This document shows, piece by piece, positions 24,684-35,547 of a stretch of 39,381 nucleotides of DNA (position 1 is the stretch's first letter; each line of letters begins with the position of its first letter). The position numbers were made by a program, and so were the translations under genes. Under the pieces are notes generated by a model. That model was not told the origin of the DNA. It did no database searches and was given only the letters and a program-made list of their open reading frames with translations. Source of the stretch: Candidatus Acidiferrales bacterium (GTDB taxonomy: Bacteria; Acidobacteriota; Terriglobia; Acidiferrales; UBA7541); contig JASHRC010000073.1 of the NCBI GenBank assembly GCA_030037525.1, positions 1-39,381 on the forward strand, written 5' to 3'.

Positions 24684-25205
24684 ATGATCGAAACGCGCCC
24701 AGCCGTTCTGCCGGATGTCGAGCAACTCCACGCGATTCTCCAGCCCTATGCCGAGGCGGGTGTGCTGCTGCCTCGCAGCGTTGCCGAACTTTCCGAGAAC
24801 GTCCGCGACTTCGTCATTGCCGAAGACGACGGTCGTATGGTGGGCTGCGGCGCTCTGCATCTCTACGGCAGGCATCTCGCTGAGATTCGCTCGATTGCCG
24901 TGGACTCTCGAAGCCAACGCCGCGGTGTGGGCCGGGCGTTGGTCGAGGCTTTGTTGGGGGAGGCTCGCCGCCACAGCGTCACCTGCGTTTGCCTGTTCAC
25001 GCGGACTCCCGGCTTCTTTGGCCGCCTGGGGTTTGAAATCGCGCGGCGCGAGGACTTGCCGGACAAAATCTACAAGGATTGCGTCTGCTGCCCGAAGCTG
25101 TCGGACTGCGACGAAATCGCCATGTTCCAAGGCAAACTCGCTCCGAACACCAATGGCTTGCGCGACCCGCGCATCTCGATCCCTCTGGTTCAGCTGAAGC
25201 CGTAA
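24684..25205 (+). CDS. argA: Short-type N-acetylglutamate synthase (GNAT)
   Basis: A 173-residue GNAT acetyltransferase of the short NAGS type, which makes N-acetylglutamate from glutamate and acetyl-CoA, the first step of arginine synthesis. The acetyl-CoA loop is [16 protein letters not shown], preceded by the strand [10 protein letters not shown]. The following [14 protein letters not shown] and the cysteine-rich [17 protein letters not shown] are diagnostic of this NAGS group. No amino-acid-kinase domain is present, as expected of the short form. The ATG at 24684 is chosen; a GTG at 24675 is in frame. A 9-codon open frame (24658-24687) overlaps this ATG as ATGA, so translation may be coupled. 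The ARG-box operator upstream supports the assignment. Confidence 0.85.
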   Translation: MIETRPAVLPDVEQLHAILQPYAEAGVLLPRSVAELSENVRDFVIAEDDGRMVGCGALHLYGRHLAEIRSIAVDSRSQRRGVGRALVEALLGEARRHSVTCVCLFTRTPGFFGRLGFEIARREDLPDKIYKDCVCCPKLSDCDEIAMFQGKLAPNTNGLRDPRISIPLVQLKP

Positions 25206-25308
25206 GCTGCCTTGGTCTGGGCCTGCTTGGGAACAGCCAGCCTCGTTTTGAAGCGAATCGCACTCGAGTTGGCTCCCGCCGGGCGGAGGCCGAGTCTGGG
25301 GCGTGCGT

Positions 25309-25314
25309 TATAAT
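25309..25314 (+). promoter_or_regulatory. -10 box upstream of uvrB
   Basis: A perfect TATAAT placed to start transcription near 25321, 37 nt before the uvrB ATG. No matching -35 and no recognisable LexA box are seen next to it. Confidence 0.4.
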
Positions 25315-25357
25315 CAAGAATTGCTCGGCGCAAGGGGAGCGCTCGGGCGGCCATCGC

Positions 25358-27448
<2,091 letters not shown>

Positions 27449-27461
27449 GTCGAAATAGACA

Positions 27462-27513
27462 CCTTCGCGAGGGGCGCCCGGCCTGCCGCCAGTCTCGCCA
27501 AATCAGGCGAAGG
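27462..27513. other. Large imperfect stem-loop between convergent genes
   Basis: CCTTCGC (27462-27468) and GCGAAGG (27507-27513) are a perfect 7-bp inverted repeat enclosing a GC-rich 38 nt with internal pairing (TCGCC/GGCGA). It sits 14 bp past the uvrB stop and could form the 3' end of that mRNA. There is no T-run. Confidence 0.25.
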
Positions 27514-27595
27514 GGTCGTCTGCGCTGGGCCCGTCATCGCGGTGTTTGAGAAAGCTCTCCCGAACAGGGTCAGCTCGCCAGTGATGAGCGGCCCA

Positions 27596-28744
27596 TCAAA
27601 CCAGTCCCCGCTTCAATTCTTCAATCGGATAAAACGTGCCGCGCCAGATAATTCCGCGGCGCCATAAGGTTGTGATCGTCGAGCGCGCCAGCATCCAAGC
27701 GAACAAGAGCGCCCCCAGCGGAAAGGTCAGCGCATACAGGGGCGATGTCTTGAGCTCCCGGGCCACACCAACTGCGGCGACGGCCGGCAGCAGGGCGGCG
27801 ATCGTCGCAAAGATGCGCCCCCAGCCGTGGGCAAAGGGAAGCGCCACAACTGGAAACACGCACAGCAGCAGCAGGGCGCCGATTTGCGCGGCGGCGCGCC
27901 ACAGTTTGAATCCGGTTGTGGCGAAGAAATTCTTCTCGGTGCCGCGAATCGTGTTGCCAAGCCCTCGATACCAGTGCACCGTCACGCGATCGCCGCCCTT
28001 GGCGACGCCCGAGCGCACGCCGGCTTGTTTAGCGAGTTTGCCCAGTTTCATGTCGTCCACGACTTCCATGGCCAGCCGGCGGTGGGTCCCGAGCTTTTCG
28101 TACGCGCTGCGACGGATCATCTGAAAGGCGCCGATGCCGGAATATCCTCGCGAGCGGATATTGCTCGCCTCCCAAGGCCGCGTGCCGATCAGAAAGGCCA
28201 TGCCGAAGAAGGTCATCACCAGCTTTTCTCCAAAAGTGAACATCTCGGCGCGGCCGAGCAGCGTCAGGTGTTCCCAGTTTCTTTCGCTCGCCAGGGTGAT
28301 GGCTCGGCGCAGCACGTCGGGTGAAAAGTGAACATCGGCGTCGGTGAAGACAAGCCAGTGACCGCTGGCATGCTCATAGGCCCGCTGCAAAGCGTGTGGC
28401 TTGCCGAGCCAGCCGGAGGGAAGCGATTCGACACGAAAGGCCTTGAGTCGTCGACTTCCTTGAACGGCGGCTTCCAGGATCGAGGGCGTCCTGTCCAGGG
28501 AGCGATCGTCCACGGCAATGACTTCGTAGTTCGGATAATCGAGCCCCAGCATTGTTTCAAGCGCGCTCGGCAGTTTTTCGGCCTCATCGCGCCCAGCAAA
28601 AAGAACCGAAATCGGAGGACAGTTAGCGTCTTGGGCAGGGGTGGCATCCTCAAGCGATGGAATCGAAGGCACGCCTCGCGCCAGCACCAAGGCTTCTATA
28701 ATCCATAGAAGGGCAGTCAGGCCGAGCAAAGCTGTCCAAAACAC
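27596..28744 (-). CDS. Membrane-anchored family 2 glycosyltransferase
   Basis: A 382-residue GT2-type glycosyltransferase. An N-terminal transmembrane helix (about 3-22) is followed by the GT-A domain: ISVLFAGRDEAEKLP, the nucleotide-binding AVDDRSLDRT (77-86), GWLGKPHAL (111-119), and the metal-binding FTDADVHF with the DxD at 135-137. Three more hydrophobic segments lie near the C-terminus (about 287-375). The arrangement resembles the hopanoid-associated HpnB-like and carotenoid glycosyltransferases; the acceptor cannot be told here. The GTG start at 28744 has GGGGGA 5 nt upstream. It is convergent with uvrB and divergent from the DUF2520 gene, so it is transcribed alone. Confidence 0.82.
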   Translation of the reverse strand: MFWTALLGLTALLWIIEALVLARGVPSIPSLEDATPAQDANCPPISVLFAGRDEAEKLPSALETMLGLDYPNYEVIAVDDRSLDRTPSILEAAVQGSRRLKAFRVESLPSGWLGKPHALQRAYEHASGHWLVFTDADVHFSPDVLRRAITLASERNWEHLTLLGRAEMFTFGEKLVMTFFGMAFLIGTRPWEASNIRSRGYSGIGAFQMIRRSAYEKLGTHRRLAMEVVDDMKLGKLAKQAGVRSGVAKGGDRVTVHWYRGLGNTIRGTEKNFFATTGFKLWRAAAQIGALLLLCVFPVVALPFAHGWGRIFATIAALLPAVAAVGVARELKTSPLYALTFPLGALLFAWMLARSTITTLWRRGIIWRGTFYPIEELKRGLV

Positions 28745-28891
28745 AATTTCCCCCGCGGCAGAGAGGCTCTCGAGGTTATGCTATCGCCGTTTGAAGATCC
28801 CGGCCAAGGGCAGGGGCTGATGGCGAGTTCAAGAGCTGACTTGGATTCCACAAAACGCCTTTTCGTGCTCTGAAATACGGAGCTAGTTGGA

Positions 28892-29788
28892 GTGAGGCAA
28901 GCGCGCAGCGTGAAACCCACACTTTCCATCGTTGGCGCAGGCCGCGTGGGGCGAGCCCTTGGCCAGCGCCTGCGCGAGCGCGGCTGGCAGATCGGGGCCG
29001 TGGTCACGCGCTCGGTGGCGACGGCGCGGGCCGCCGTGCGTGCCATAGGTGCCGGCAGGCCCGCCGCCAGGCTGGGACCAGACGTGCTCCGGGCCGACGT
29101 GATCCTGCTAGCCGTTCCAGACGATCGGCTGCCGAGCCTCGCTCGATCGCTCGCGAAGCTGGCCGGGCGCGGCTCTCGCGGCAAGATCGTGCTGCACACC
29201 AGCGCGACGCTCGGTCGGTCGGTGCTCGCCCCTTTGGCGCGCCGGGGAGCAGCGACCGGATCGATACATCCCATGCAGGCCTTTGGCGGAAAGATCGTCC
29301 CAAACCTCCAGGGCGTGATTTTTGGTGTGGAGGGAGACCGGAAGGCGCGCTCGACGGCGCAGTCGCTCGCCCGGTCGCTGGGCGGAGTCCCGGTCGCGAT
29401 CGCCACGCACGACAAGCCGATTTACCACGCGGCGGGGGTGATGGCAGGCGGGAGCCTGTATCCGGTCGTGGAAGCCGGCATCGCGCTGCTGATGCGCATC
29501 GGATTTACGCGCCCACGAGCCAGCGAAACGCTCTTACCTTTGGTGCGGCAAATCCTCGATAATATAGAGCGACTCGGGCCTCGCGCTGCGTGGACTGGGC
29601 CGCTTTCGCGGGGCGACTACAAAATTGTGGCCAAGCACGCGCGGGCCCTCTGCCGCCATCCGCGCGAGATTCGCCAGTCGTACGCGGCTCTGGCGCGGCT
29701 GGCGGGACGCCTTCTTTCGAAAAGGCCGGCGGTGGCGCGCCGAGAGATCGAGCGCGCTCTGGGGCGACGCCGGAGGAGGACCGTTTGA
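28892..29788 (+). CDS. DUF2520 Rossmann-fold oxidoreductase-like protein
   Basis: A 298-residue protein with an N-terminal NAD(P)-binding Rossmann fold (LSIVGAGRVGRALGQRL; glycines near 15-20). The family features follow: LLAVPDDRLPSLA, LHTSATLGRSVL, GSIHPMQAF and, in the helical DUF2520 C-terminal half, the GPLSRGDYKIV motif. The fold is that of 6-phosphogluconate-dehydrogenase-like/ProC-type reductases; no substrate is established. The GTG at 28892 has GGA just upstream, and a second GTG at 28910 is possible. One base separates its stop from the M16 peptidase ATG, so the three genes from 28892 to 32485 form one operon. The last 15 residues are very arginine-rich. Confidence 0.8.
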   Translation: MRQARSVKPTLSIVGAGRVGRALGQRLRERGWQIGAVVTRSVATARAAVRAIGAGRPAARLGPDVLRADVILLAVPDDRLPSLARSLAKLAGRGSRGKIVLHTSATLGRSVLAPLARRGAATGSIHPMQAFGGKIVPNLQGVIFGVEGDRKARSTAQSLARSLGGVPVAIATHDKPIYHAAGVMAGGSLYPVVEAGIALLMRIGFTRPRASETLLPLVRQILDNIERLGPRAAWTGPLSRGDYKIVAKHARALCRHPREIRQSYAALARLAGRLLSKRPAVARREIERALGRRRRRTV

Positions 29789-29789
29789 A

Positions 29790-31100
29790 ATGCAGCCGAA
29801 GAAACTCGAAATTCCGGTCGAGCACACCACCCTAGGGAATGGCCTGCGCGTGGTGGCCTCGCCGGATCGCTCAGCGCCCTTCGTCACCGTCGGCGTTTAT
29901 TACCAAATCGGGTTTCGTCTCGAGCCGCGCGGCCGGAGCGGGTTTGCGCATCTGTTCGAGCACATGATGTTTCAGGGCTCGGAAAACGCAGGGAAAATGG
30001 AGCACATTCGCCTGATTAATTCCTCCGGGGGGCTGCTGAACGGCACGACGAACTACGACATCACCAACTATTTCGAAGCCGTCCCGTCCAATGCACTGGA
30101 GCGCGTGCTGTGGCTTGAAGCCGACCGCATGCGAGCGCTGAAAGTGGATGAGGAAAACCTCCGTAACCAGAGGGATGTGGTGAAGGAGGAAGTTCGGCTG
30201 AACGTCCTGAATCAGCCATACGGCGGTTTTCCCTGGCTCGATCTGCCGCCCGTTGCCTTTCGCAACTGGCCCAACGCCCACAATTTCTACGGCGATTTCG
30301 CCGATTTGGACGCCGCAACTCTGGCGGACGTGCAACAGTTCTTCCACACCTACTACGCGCCGAACAACGCGGTGCTTCTGCTGCTGGGGGACCTCGATCC
30401 GGCGGGGGCCTTCGCACTGGTGCGGCAATATTTTGAAGACATCCCCGCTCAGCCCTTGCCGCCGCGCGCCGATGTCACCGAGCCACCGCAAACCGAAGAG
30501 CGCCGCGGCGAGGTTCGAGAAAAGCTCGGCCCGCTTCCGGCCATCGCCTTGGGCTACACGATGCCGCAGCGGGAAACCCCCGATTGGTACACGGCCGCGA
30601 TTCTCGACTGCGTGCTGCACGGCGGGCGCGCCGGCCGGGTTTACCGCAAGCTGGTGCAAGAAGAGCAAATCGCCGTCGATGTCGGAGGCGGTGCCGACTT
30701 GATGGATACCAACGGGCCCACCCAGATGGTGACGCGCATTCTTCACAAGCCTGAATTCACTTCCGAAGGCACGATCGCGGTGTTCGACGAAGTGATCGAG
30801 GAGCTCCAGCGCAGGGGAGTGGGGCAGGAAGAGCTCGCTGCCGTAAAGGTGAAATTCCGCGCCGATTACTATTCCATGCTGGAAGGCGGAATGGGTTCCT
30901 ACATGCCGCGCTTCGGACTCATGCACTACTTGGCGTGCTTCACTCTGTTTGACGGCGATCCCCATCGCATCAATTCGATTCTGGATGAGTTTCTGCGCGT
31001 CACACCTGAGCGCATCCAGGAGGTCGCGACGGAATATCTGGTCCCCCACAACCGCGCCGTGCTCCTACGTCGGCCGGTGAAGCTCGGGGGTGCCGAGTGA
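29790..31100 (+). CDS. M16 (pitrilysin/insulinase) zinc protease, catalytic subunit
   Basis: A 436-residue M16B-type peptidase, half-clamshell form. The inverted zinc motif is HLFEH (54-58), and the third ligand is one of the paired glutamates E133/E134 in VVKEEVRLN, about 76 residues downstream. Also present is NGTTNYDITNYFE after the active site. The C-terminal inactive repeat begins near 235. It has no signal peptide, so it may act in the cytoplasm or be exported by another route. A strong GGAGGAGGA ribosome site precedes the ATG at 29790. It overlaps the next gene by 4 nt (GTGA). The two gene products are expected to form a heterodimer, with this one supplying the zinc site. Confidence 0.92.
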   Translation: MQPKKLEIPVEHTTLGNGLRVVASPDRSAPFVTVGVYYQIGFRLEPRGRSGFAHLFEHMMFQGSENAGKMEHIRLINSSGGLLNGTTNYDITNYFEAVPSNALERVLWLEADRMRALKVDEENLRNQRDVVKEEVRLNVLNQPYGGFPWLDLPPVAFRNWPNAHNFYGDFADLDAATLADVQQFFHTYYAPNNAVLLLLGDLDPAGAFALVRQYFEDIPAQPLPPRADVTEPPQTEERRGEVREKLGPLPAIALGYTMPQRETPDWYTAAILDCVLHGGRAGRVYRKLVQEEQIAVDVGGGADLMDTNGPTQMVTRILHKPEFTSEGTIAVFDEVIEELQRRGVGQEELAAVKVKFRADYYSMLEGGMGSYMPRFGLMHYLACFTLFDGDPHRINSILDEFLRVTPERIQEVATEYLVPHNRAVLLRRPVKLGGAE

Positions 31101-32485
31101 CGTCCCCCGGTGCGCCGGCAGGTTCTCTTCTGCGCCGCACCACTCCGCCGCCGCTTGCGCCAGAGCGCCCGACTGCGTGGCCTGAACGAAAGGCGGTCAC
31201 GCTCGGCAACGGGTTGCAGGTCGTGCTGGCCCAGTCACGGGCATTCCCAAAAATTTCCGCGCAACTTTATTTCCGCAGCGGCAATGCGGTGGTCGCGCAC
31301 CATGCTCCGGGGCTTGCAGACACGACGGCAGCCGTGGTGCGCACGGGTACCGTTTCGCGCTCCGCCCGCCAGATCGAAGAGGATTTGCGGCGCATGGGAG
31401 CCAGTCTTGGCAGCAGTTCGGGTGCTGATTCGAGCGCGATTTCCGCCTCGGGGCTCGCGGAATTTTCCTCCGGCATTTTGGAGCTGATCGCCGATCTTGC
31501 GCGCCATGCCTCGTTCCCGTCCGACGAATTCGAGCGCGAACGCCGCCAGCATTTGGAAGAACTGAAGATCGAACGCACCACTCCCGGATTTCTGGCCAAC
31601 GAGCGGCTCCGGCGGGTGCTTTTCGGCGAACATCCCTACGCGGTAATTGCGCCGACCGAGGACGAGGTGGCCCGACTTCGCCGTGAGCAACTGGTGGATT
31701 TCTACCGCGAGCACTACGTCCCAGCGGGTTCGCTCTTGCTGGTGGTTGGCGATTTCTCGACCGATTCCATGCGCGATCAGGTGGAAGCCGTGTTTGGGAG
31801 TTGGAGCGCTCCCCAACCGCAGTCGCCGGCCTGGCCCAAGTCGCCGCGTCATTCCGGCCGGCGGGTATATCTGGTGAACCTGCCGGGCACGGTGCAGACC
31901 CAGGTTCTGCTGGGCAACCTGAGCATTACCCGCCGCGATCCGGATTGGTATCGGCTGACACTGGCGAATTCGATCTATGGCGGCGCGTTTCATTCCCGGC
32001 TGGTCATCAACATCCGGGAGCAAAAGGGCTATACCTACAGTCCCGGCAGCGGAGTGAGTCCTTTGCGCGAGCACGGCTACTTCACCGTGCGCGCGGCGGT
32101 GCGCAATGATGTGGTGGCCGCCACCCTGACTGAAATCTTCTACGAGATGGACCGCATGCGTGCGCTTAAGGTGAGCGCCGAAGAGCTCGATAGCGCACGG
32201 GATTACCTGACCGGCGTCTTTTCGCTGGGCCTTGCCACGCAGAGCGGCCTTCTCGGCCAGCTCTCAACCGTCTATCTGGATGAGTTGCCGGAGGACTACC
32301 TGGAGACCTACCGCGACAAAATCCACGCGCTGACTGCGAATGAGGTTCTCACTGCAGCGCGCCGCCATTTCGATTCCGCCAATGCACAGATCGTGCTGGT
32401 CGGCGATCGCGAGCAAATTGGCGAGCAAGCTGCTCTGTTTGGCCCTGTTGAGACGTTCGATGCCACCGGGGCGCGAGTTTCTTAA
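31097..32485 (+). CDS. M16 family protein, non-catalytic partner subunit
   Basis: A 462-residue M16 homologue lacking the HxxEH zinc motif. At the corresponding place it reads HHAPGLADTTAAV, so neither histidine pair nor glutamate is present. It keeps the substrate-binding R/Y pair of non-catalytic subunits, in INIREQKGYTYS. A Pro-rich stretch of about 30 residues precedes the domain. This matches the known two-subunit bacterial M16B peptidases, in which one partner gives the zinc and the other the Arg/Tyr pair. Its GTG start overlaps the upstream stop, implying equal expression. Its stop is 183 bp before the next gene. Confidence 0.9.
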   Translation: MTSPGAPAGSLLRRTTPPPLAPERPTAWPERKAVTLGNGLQVVLAQSRAFPKISAQLYFRSGNAVVAHHAPGLADTTAAVVRTGTVSRSARQIEEDLRRMGASLGSSSGADSSAISASGLAEFSSGILELIADLARHASFPSDEFERERRQHLEELKIERTTPGFLANERLRRVLFGEHPYAVIAPTEDEVARLRREQLVDFYREHYVPAGSLLLVVGDFSTDSMRDQVEAVFGSWSAPQPQSPAWPKSPRHSGRRVYLVNLPGTVQTQVLLGNLSITRRDPDWYRLTLANSIYGGAFHSRLVINIREQKGYTYSPGSGVSPLREHGYFTVRAAVRNDVVAATLTEIFYEMDRMRALKVSAEELDSARDYLTGVFSLGLATQSGLLGQLSTVYLDELPEDYLETYRDKIHALTANEVLTAARRHFDSANAQIVLVGDREQIGEQAALFGPVETFDATGARVS

Positions 32486-32590
32486 ACGAATCCCAATCAG
32501 AAGGGATGTCGCTCGATCGCGAGCAGGGCCCCAGACCAGCAAAAGAGCTTCGACCCCTGCAATAGGAGCGAGGCTGAACCGGAGCGTCAT

Positions 32591-32620
32591 TTGACGGTAT
32601 GGGTCTGAGGCAGATACCAT
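32591..32620 (+). promoter_or_regulatory. Possible promoter of the YncE-like gene
   Basis: TTGACG (32591-32596), an 18-nt spacer and TACCAT (32615-32620). The bases GGTAT and ATACC flank the spacer as a small inverted repeat. Confidence 0.4.
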
Positions 32621-32668
32621 CACCGCGCAATCGATCTGAGCGGAGCGATGGCACCCCGGAGGATTGCC

Positions 32669-33748
32669 ATGGCACGGGAGTGTTGGTTTCGCTTTGTAGG
32701 GTCTTGGTTGTTTTTCGCGGCACTGGCAACGGCGGCAGTCGGCGGCTGGGCGTTTTGCGCGCCCCAGGTCACGGCCACGCCTCCGGCCGGACCCTCGGGC
32801 TATCACCTCATCAAAACCATCAAAGTCGGCGGCGAAGGCTCCTGGGATTATCTTGCCTTCGATTCGCCAACGCGCCGGCTTTTCATCTCGCGCGGCACGA
32901 AGGTTATGGTGCTCGATGTCGATACGGAAGCGATCGTCGGCGAGATTCCCGATACGCCGGGGGTGCACGGCATCGCGCTGGCTTCCGAGCCGGGCAGAGG
33001 CTACACGTCAAACGGCATGGCCGGCACGATCTCGATCTTTGACCTCAAGACCCTCCAGGTCATCGGGCACGCCCAAGCGGAAATGAATCCGGATTCCATC
33101 ATTTACGATCCCGCCACCAAGCGCGTCTTCGCCATGAACGGACGCAGCGGAACCGCCACGGTAGTCGATACTCTGACCGGCACGGTGATCGGCACGATCG
33201 AGATCGGCGGCAAGCTGGAATTTGCGGCTGCCGACGGCAAAGGCCATGTTTACGTCAACGTCGAGAACAAGAGCGAGGAAGTCGAGATCGATTCAAAAGA
33301 TATGACCGTGAAGGCTCACTGGCCGCTCGATCCCTGCAAGCAGCCCTCGGGGCTGGCGATCGATGTCCAGCACCGACGCCTATTCGCGGGCTGCGGCAAC
33401 AGGATGATGGCTGTGATCGACGCAGACTCAGGCCGACTGATCGCCACGCCACCGATCGGTGCGGGAGTGGACGCCGACGCGTTTGACCCGGGTACTGGGT
33501 ATGCCTTCGCGTCCTGTGGCAGTGGCGTACTGAGTGTCGTTCACGAAGACTCGCCCGATCAGTTCACCGTGGTAGAAGATGTGCCCACGGCACAGGGTGC
33601 CCGGACCATGGCGCTCGATCCAAAAACGCACCAAGTGTTCCTCGTCACCGGCCAATTCGGACCGCGCCCGGCAGCGACGCCCGAGAACCCGCGTCCGTTC
33701 CCGGCGCTTGTACCCGGTTCGTTTGCGGTTTTGGAATTTGGGGACTGA
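32669..33748 (+). CDS. Exported YncE-like beta-propeller protein
   Basis: A 359-residue protein with an N-terminal hydrophobic signal (FVGSWLFFAALATAAVGGWAF) and a seven-bladed propeller of the YncE/YVTN type. Recurring blade units are LAFDSPTRRLFISRG, VLDVDTEAIVGEIPDTPGVHGIAL, TISIFDLKTLQVIG, IIYDPATKRVFAMNG and AIDVQHRRLFAGCG. These proteins are periplasmic and mostly of unknown function; some bind DNA or partner proteins. ATG at 32669 is chosen because CGGAGG lies 6 nt upstream; an ATG at 32648 is in frame. It is convergent with ribBA (30 bp between stops), leaving no room for a separate terminator. Confidence 0.82.
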   Translation: MARECWFRFVGSWLFFAALATAAVGGWAFCAPQVTATPPAGPSGYHLIKTIKVGGEGSWDYLAFDSPTRRLFISRGTKVMVLDVDTEAIVGEIPDTPGVHGIALASEPGRGYTSNGMAGTISIFDLKTLQVIGHAQAEMNPDSIIYDPATKRVFAMNGRSGTATVVDTLTGTVIGTIEIGGKLEFAAADGKGHVYVNVENKSEEVEIDSKDMTVKAHWPLDPCKQPSGLAIDVQHRRLFAGCGNRMMAVIDADSGRLIATPPIGAGVDADAFDPGTGYAFASCGSGVLSVVHEDSPDQFTVVEDVPTAQGARTMALDPKTHQVFLVTGQFGPRPAATPENPRPFPALVPGSFAVLEFGD

Positions 33749-33778
33749 GGGCCGCGGCGAGCAATTTTCCGTCGAGCT

Positions 33779-34984
33779 TCACAGCACTTGATGAGTTCTT
33801 GACGCGGCCTTGATTGCCAGCGGCACCTGCTCGGCGATTTCAAGTCCGTATCCCTTGAGCGCCACGACTTTGCGGGGAAGATTCGTCAGAACGCGAATCC
33901 GGCGCAGTCCCAGATCTTTCAGAATTTGCGCGCCGATTCCGCTTTCGTGTTGGATCACGCGCTGCACGCTGGGATCGCGCTCCACGTGCTCGCGGTGGTG
34001 GTAGATGATGCGGGGCAGTGGCGCGCCTTCCTCGGTCCGGGAGTCAATTCGGAATCCGCGGCCGGTGTGGTGCAGGTAGACAAAGACCCCGCGATTTTCA
34101 GTGGCGATCGTTTCCAGCGATCCCTCCACCATCTCGCGGCAATCGCATTGGGTTGAAGCCAGCACGTCTCCGGTCAGACAGTGCGAGTGGACGCGCACGA
34201 GCGGGGGATTGTTTTCCGTAAGCCCCGCCGGATTTTCTGAAATATCGCCCCGCACCAGCGCTACGTGCAGCTCATGATCCACATCACTGGAAAACGCGAT
34301 CATTCGAAATTCGCCGTACTTGGTCGGGAGAGTCGATTCGGCGATCCGCCGGACGTTGCGCTCGTGCTGCATGCGGTAGCGAATCAGGTCGGCCACGGTG
34401 ACGAGCTTCATCTCGTGGTACTGACAGAACTCCAAGAGCTGAGGCGTGCGCGCCATGGTGCCATCGTCGTTCATGATTTCGCAGATCACGCCGGATGGAT
34501 CGAGCCCCGCAATGCGAGCCAAGTCTACCGACGCCTCGGTCTGCCCCGCGCGCACCAGCACACCTCCCTGGCGCGCCCGCAGCGTGTAGACATGTCCCGG
34601 CCGCGCCAAATCGTCGGGCTTGGTGTGCGGGTCAGTGGCGGCCAGAATCGTGGTGGCACGATCCCAGGCGCTGGTGCCGGTGGTTGTGCCGCGCCGGGCA
34701 TCGATTGGCTCACAAAACGGAGTGCCGAATGCGGAGGTGTTGCGCGGCGAAATCGGCTTCAGATCGAGCTCCTCGCAGCGTCTCTCGGTGAGGGAAAGGC
34801 AGATCAGACCCCGTCCGAATTTGGTCATGAAATTGATGGCTTCCGGCGTGATTTTTTCCGCCGCCATCGTGAGATCGCCTTCGTTTTCGCGGTCCTCATC
34901 GTCCACCAGCACGACCATGCGCCCCTGGCGGATCTCTTCGATCGCCTCTTCAACGCTTGCGAAAGGACCTCGATTTTCCGTCAT
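33779..34984 (-). CDS. ribBA: RibBA-type protein with degenerate GTP cyclohydrolase II domain
   Basis: A 401-residue two-domain riboflavin-pathway protein. Residues 1-205 are DHBP synthase (RibB), which turns ribulose 5-phosphate into dihydroxybutanone phosphate: DDEDRENEGDL (28-38), TTGTSAWDRATT and ARPGHVYTLRA are present. The metal-ligand His of RxGHTEA is Gln148 (RAGQTEA). Residues 210-401 match GTP cyclohydrolase II (RibA) and keep the zinc cysteines C269, C280 and C282. However, RQEGRG is HHTGRG, and the DxR of the active site before YGIGAQIL is missing (ESGIGAQIL). RibA activity is therefore doubtful. Both changes may be lineage variants. The gene is 60 bp downstream of the response-regulator gene on the same strand. 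Confidence 0.88.
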   Translation of the reverse strand: MTENRGPFASVEEAIEEIRQGRMVVLVDDEDRENEGDLTMAAEKITPEAINFMTKFGRGLICLSLTERRCEELDLKPISPRNTSAFGTPFCEPIDARRGTTTGTSAWDRATTILAATDPHTKPDDLARPGHVYTLRARQGGVLVRAGQTEASVDLARIAGLDPSGVICEIMNDDGTMARTPQLLEFCQYHEMKLVTVADLIRYRMQHERNVRRIAESTLPTKYGEFRMIAFSSDVDHELHVALVRGDISENPAGLTENNPPLVRVHSHCLTGDVLASTQCDCREMVEGSLETIATENRGVFVYLHHTGRGFRIDSRTEEGAPLPRIIYHHREHVERDPSVQRVIQHESGIGAQILKDLGLRRIRVLTNLPRKVVALKGYGLEIAEQVPLAIKAASRTHQVL

Positions 34985-35044
34985 GTTCGATATCTCAGAC
35001 GACTATACCGAATGAAGCTGCCGGCGATCAACCCACCGATCCGG

Positions 35045-35515
35045 TCACGCCCAGGCGAGAGCTCGGCAATCGATCGTTCCACGGTTCGGCGACTCGTTGT
35101 CCGCTGGGCCGGGCTCGGGCGGGGCGCCGAAGAACACCCCGCCTCCGAGCAGGATGTCAATGGCCCGTACCAGATCGCGTCCGGCTTGGGATTTCAGAAC
35201 ATAGCCTTGCGCACCGGAGAGGCGAACGTCGCTCTCCAGTCTCTCCGATTCATGCATGGTGAAAATCAGGATCGGGCAGCTCAGGCCCAGCTGGCGGATT
35301 CTAGAGGAGGCTTCTAAGCCATTCACACCCGACATGGAAATGTCCATCACCACCAGATCCGGCCGCAATCGGCGAACGGCTTCAATGGCTTGGTCGCCGC
35401 TGGCGGCCTCTCCGCAGACCTGCCACTGGGGCCGAGACTTGGCCAGCAGGGAAATAATCCCCTCGCGTACGATCTCATGATCGTCGACGATCAGAATTCT
35501 GGTTGGGATATCCAA
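35045..35515 (-). CDS. Receiver-only response regulator (NarL-type receiver, no HTH)
   Basis: A 156-residue protein made of one receiver domain: acidic pair D11-D12 in ILIVDDHEIVREG, phosphoacceptor D58 in LVVMDISMSGVNGLE, the Thr of ILIFTMHES, and the conserved Lys in GYVLKSQ near 109. It resembles the receiver of NarL/FixJ regulators, but the chain ends about 25 residues after the domain (GGGVFFGAPPEPG...) with no LuxR helix-turn-helix. The TTG at 35515 is chosen because GGGAGGA lies about 4 nt upstream. It follows the kinase gene by 32 bp and must be its partner. Output would be by protein contact, or the gene has lost its DNA-binding half. Confidence 0.8.
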   Translation of the reverse strand: MDIPTRILIVDDHEIVREGIISLLAKSRPQWQVCGEAASGDQAIEAVRRLRPDLVVMDISMSGVNGLEASSRIRQLGLSCPILIFTMHESERLESDVRLSGAQGYVLKSQAGRDLVRAIDILLGGGVFFGAPPEPGPADNESPNRGTIDCRALAWA

Positions 35516-35547
35516 AGCTTCCTCCCGAGTTCGCCCGCCGTCGCCGG

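Noticed and set aside
34985-35044. A frameshifted LuxR HTH between the receiver and ribBA
   Set aside because: Only 60 bp are available and no frame shows the LuxR helix motif.
34265-35317. 350-codon plus-strand frame opposite ribBA and the response regulator
   Set aside because: Arg/His/Gly-rich shadow frame with no family features.
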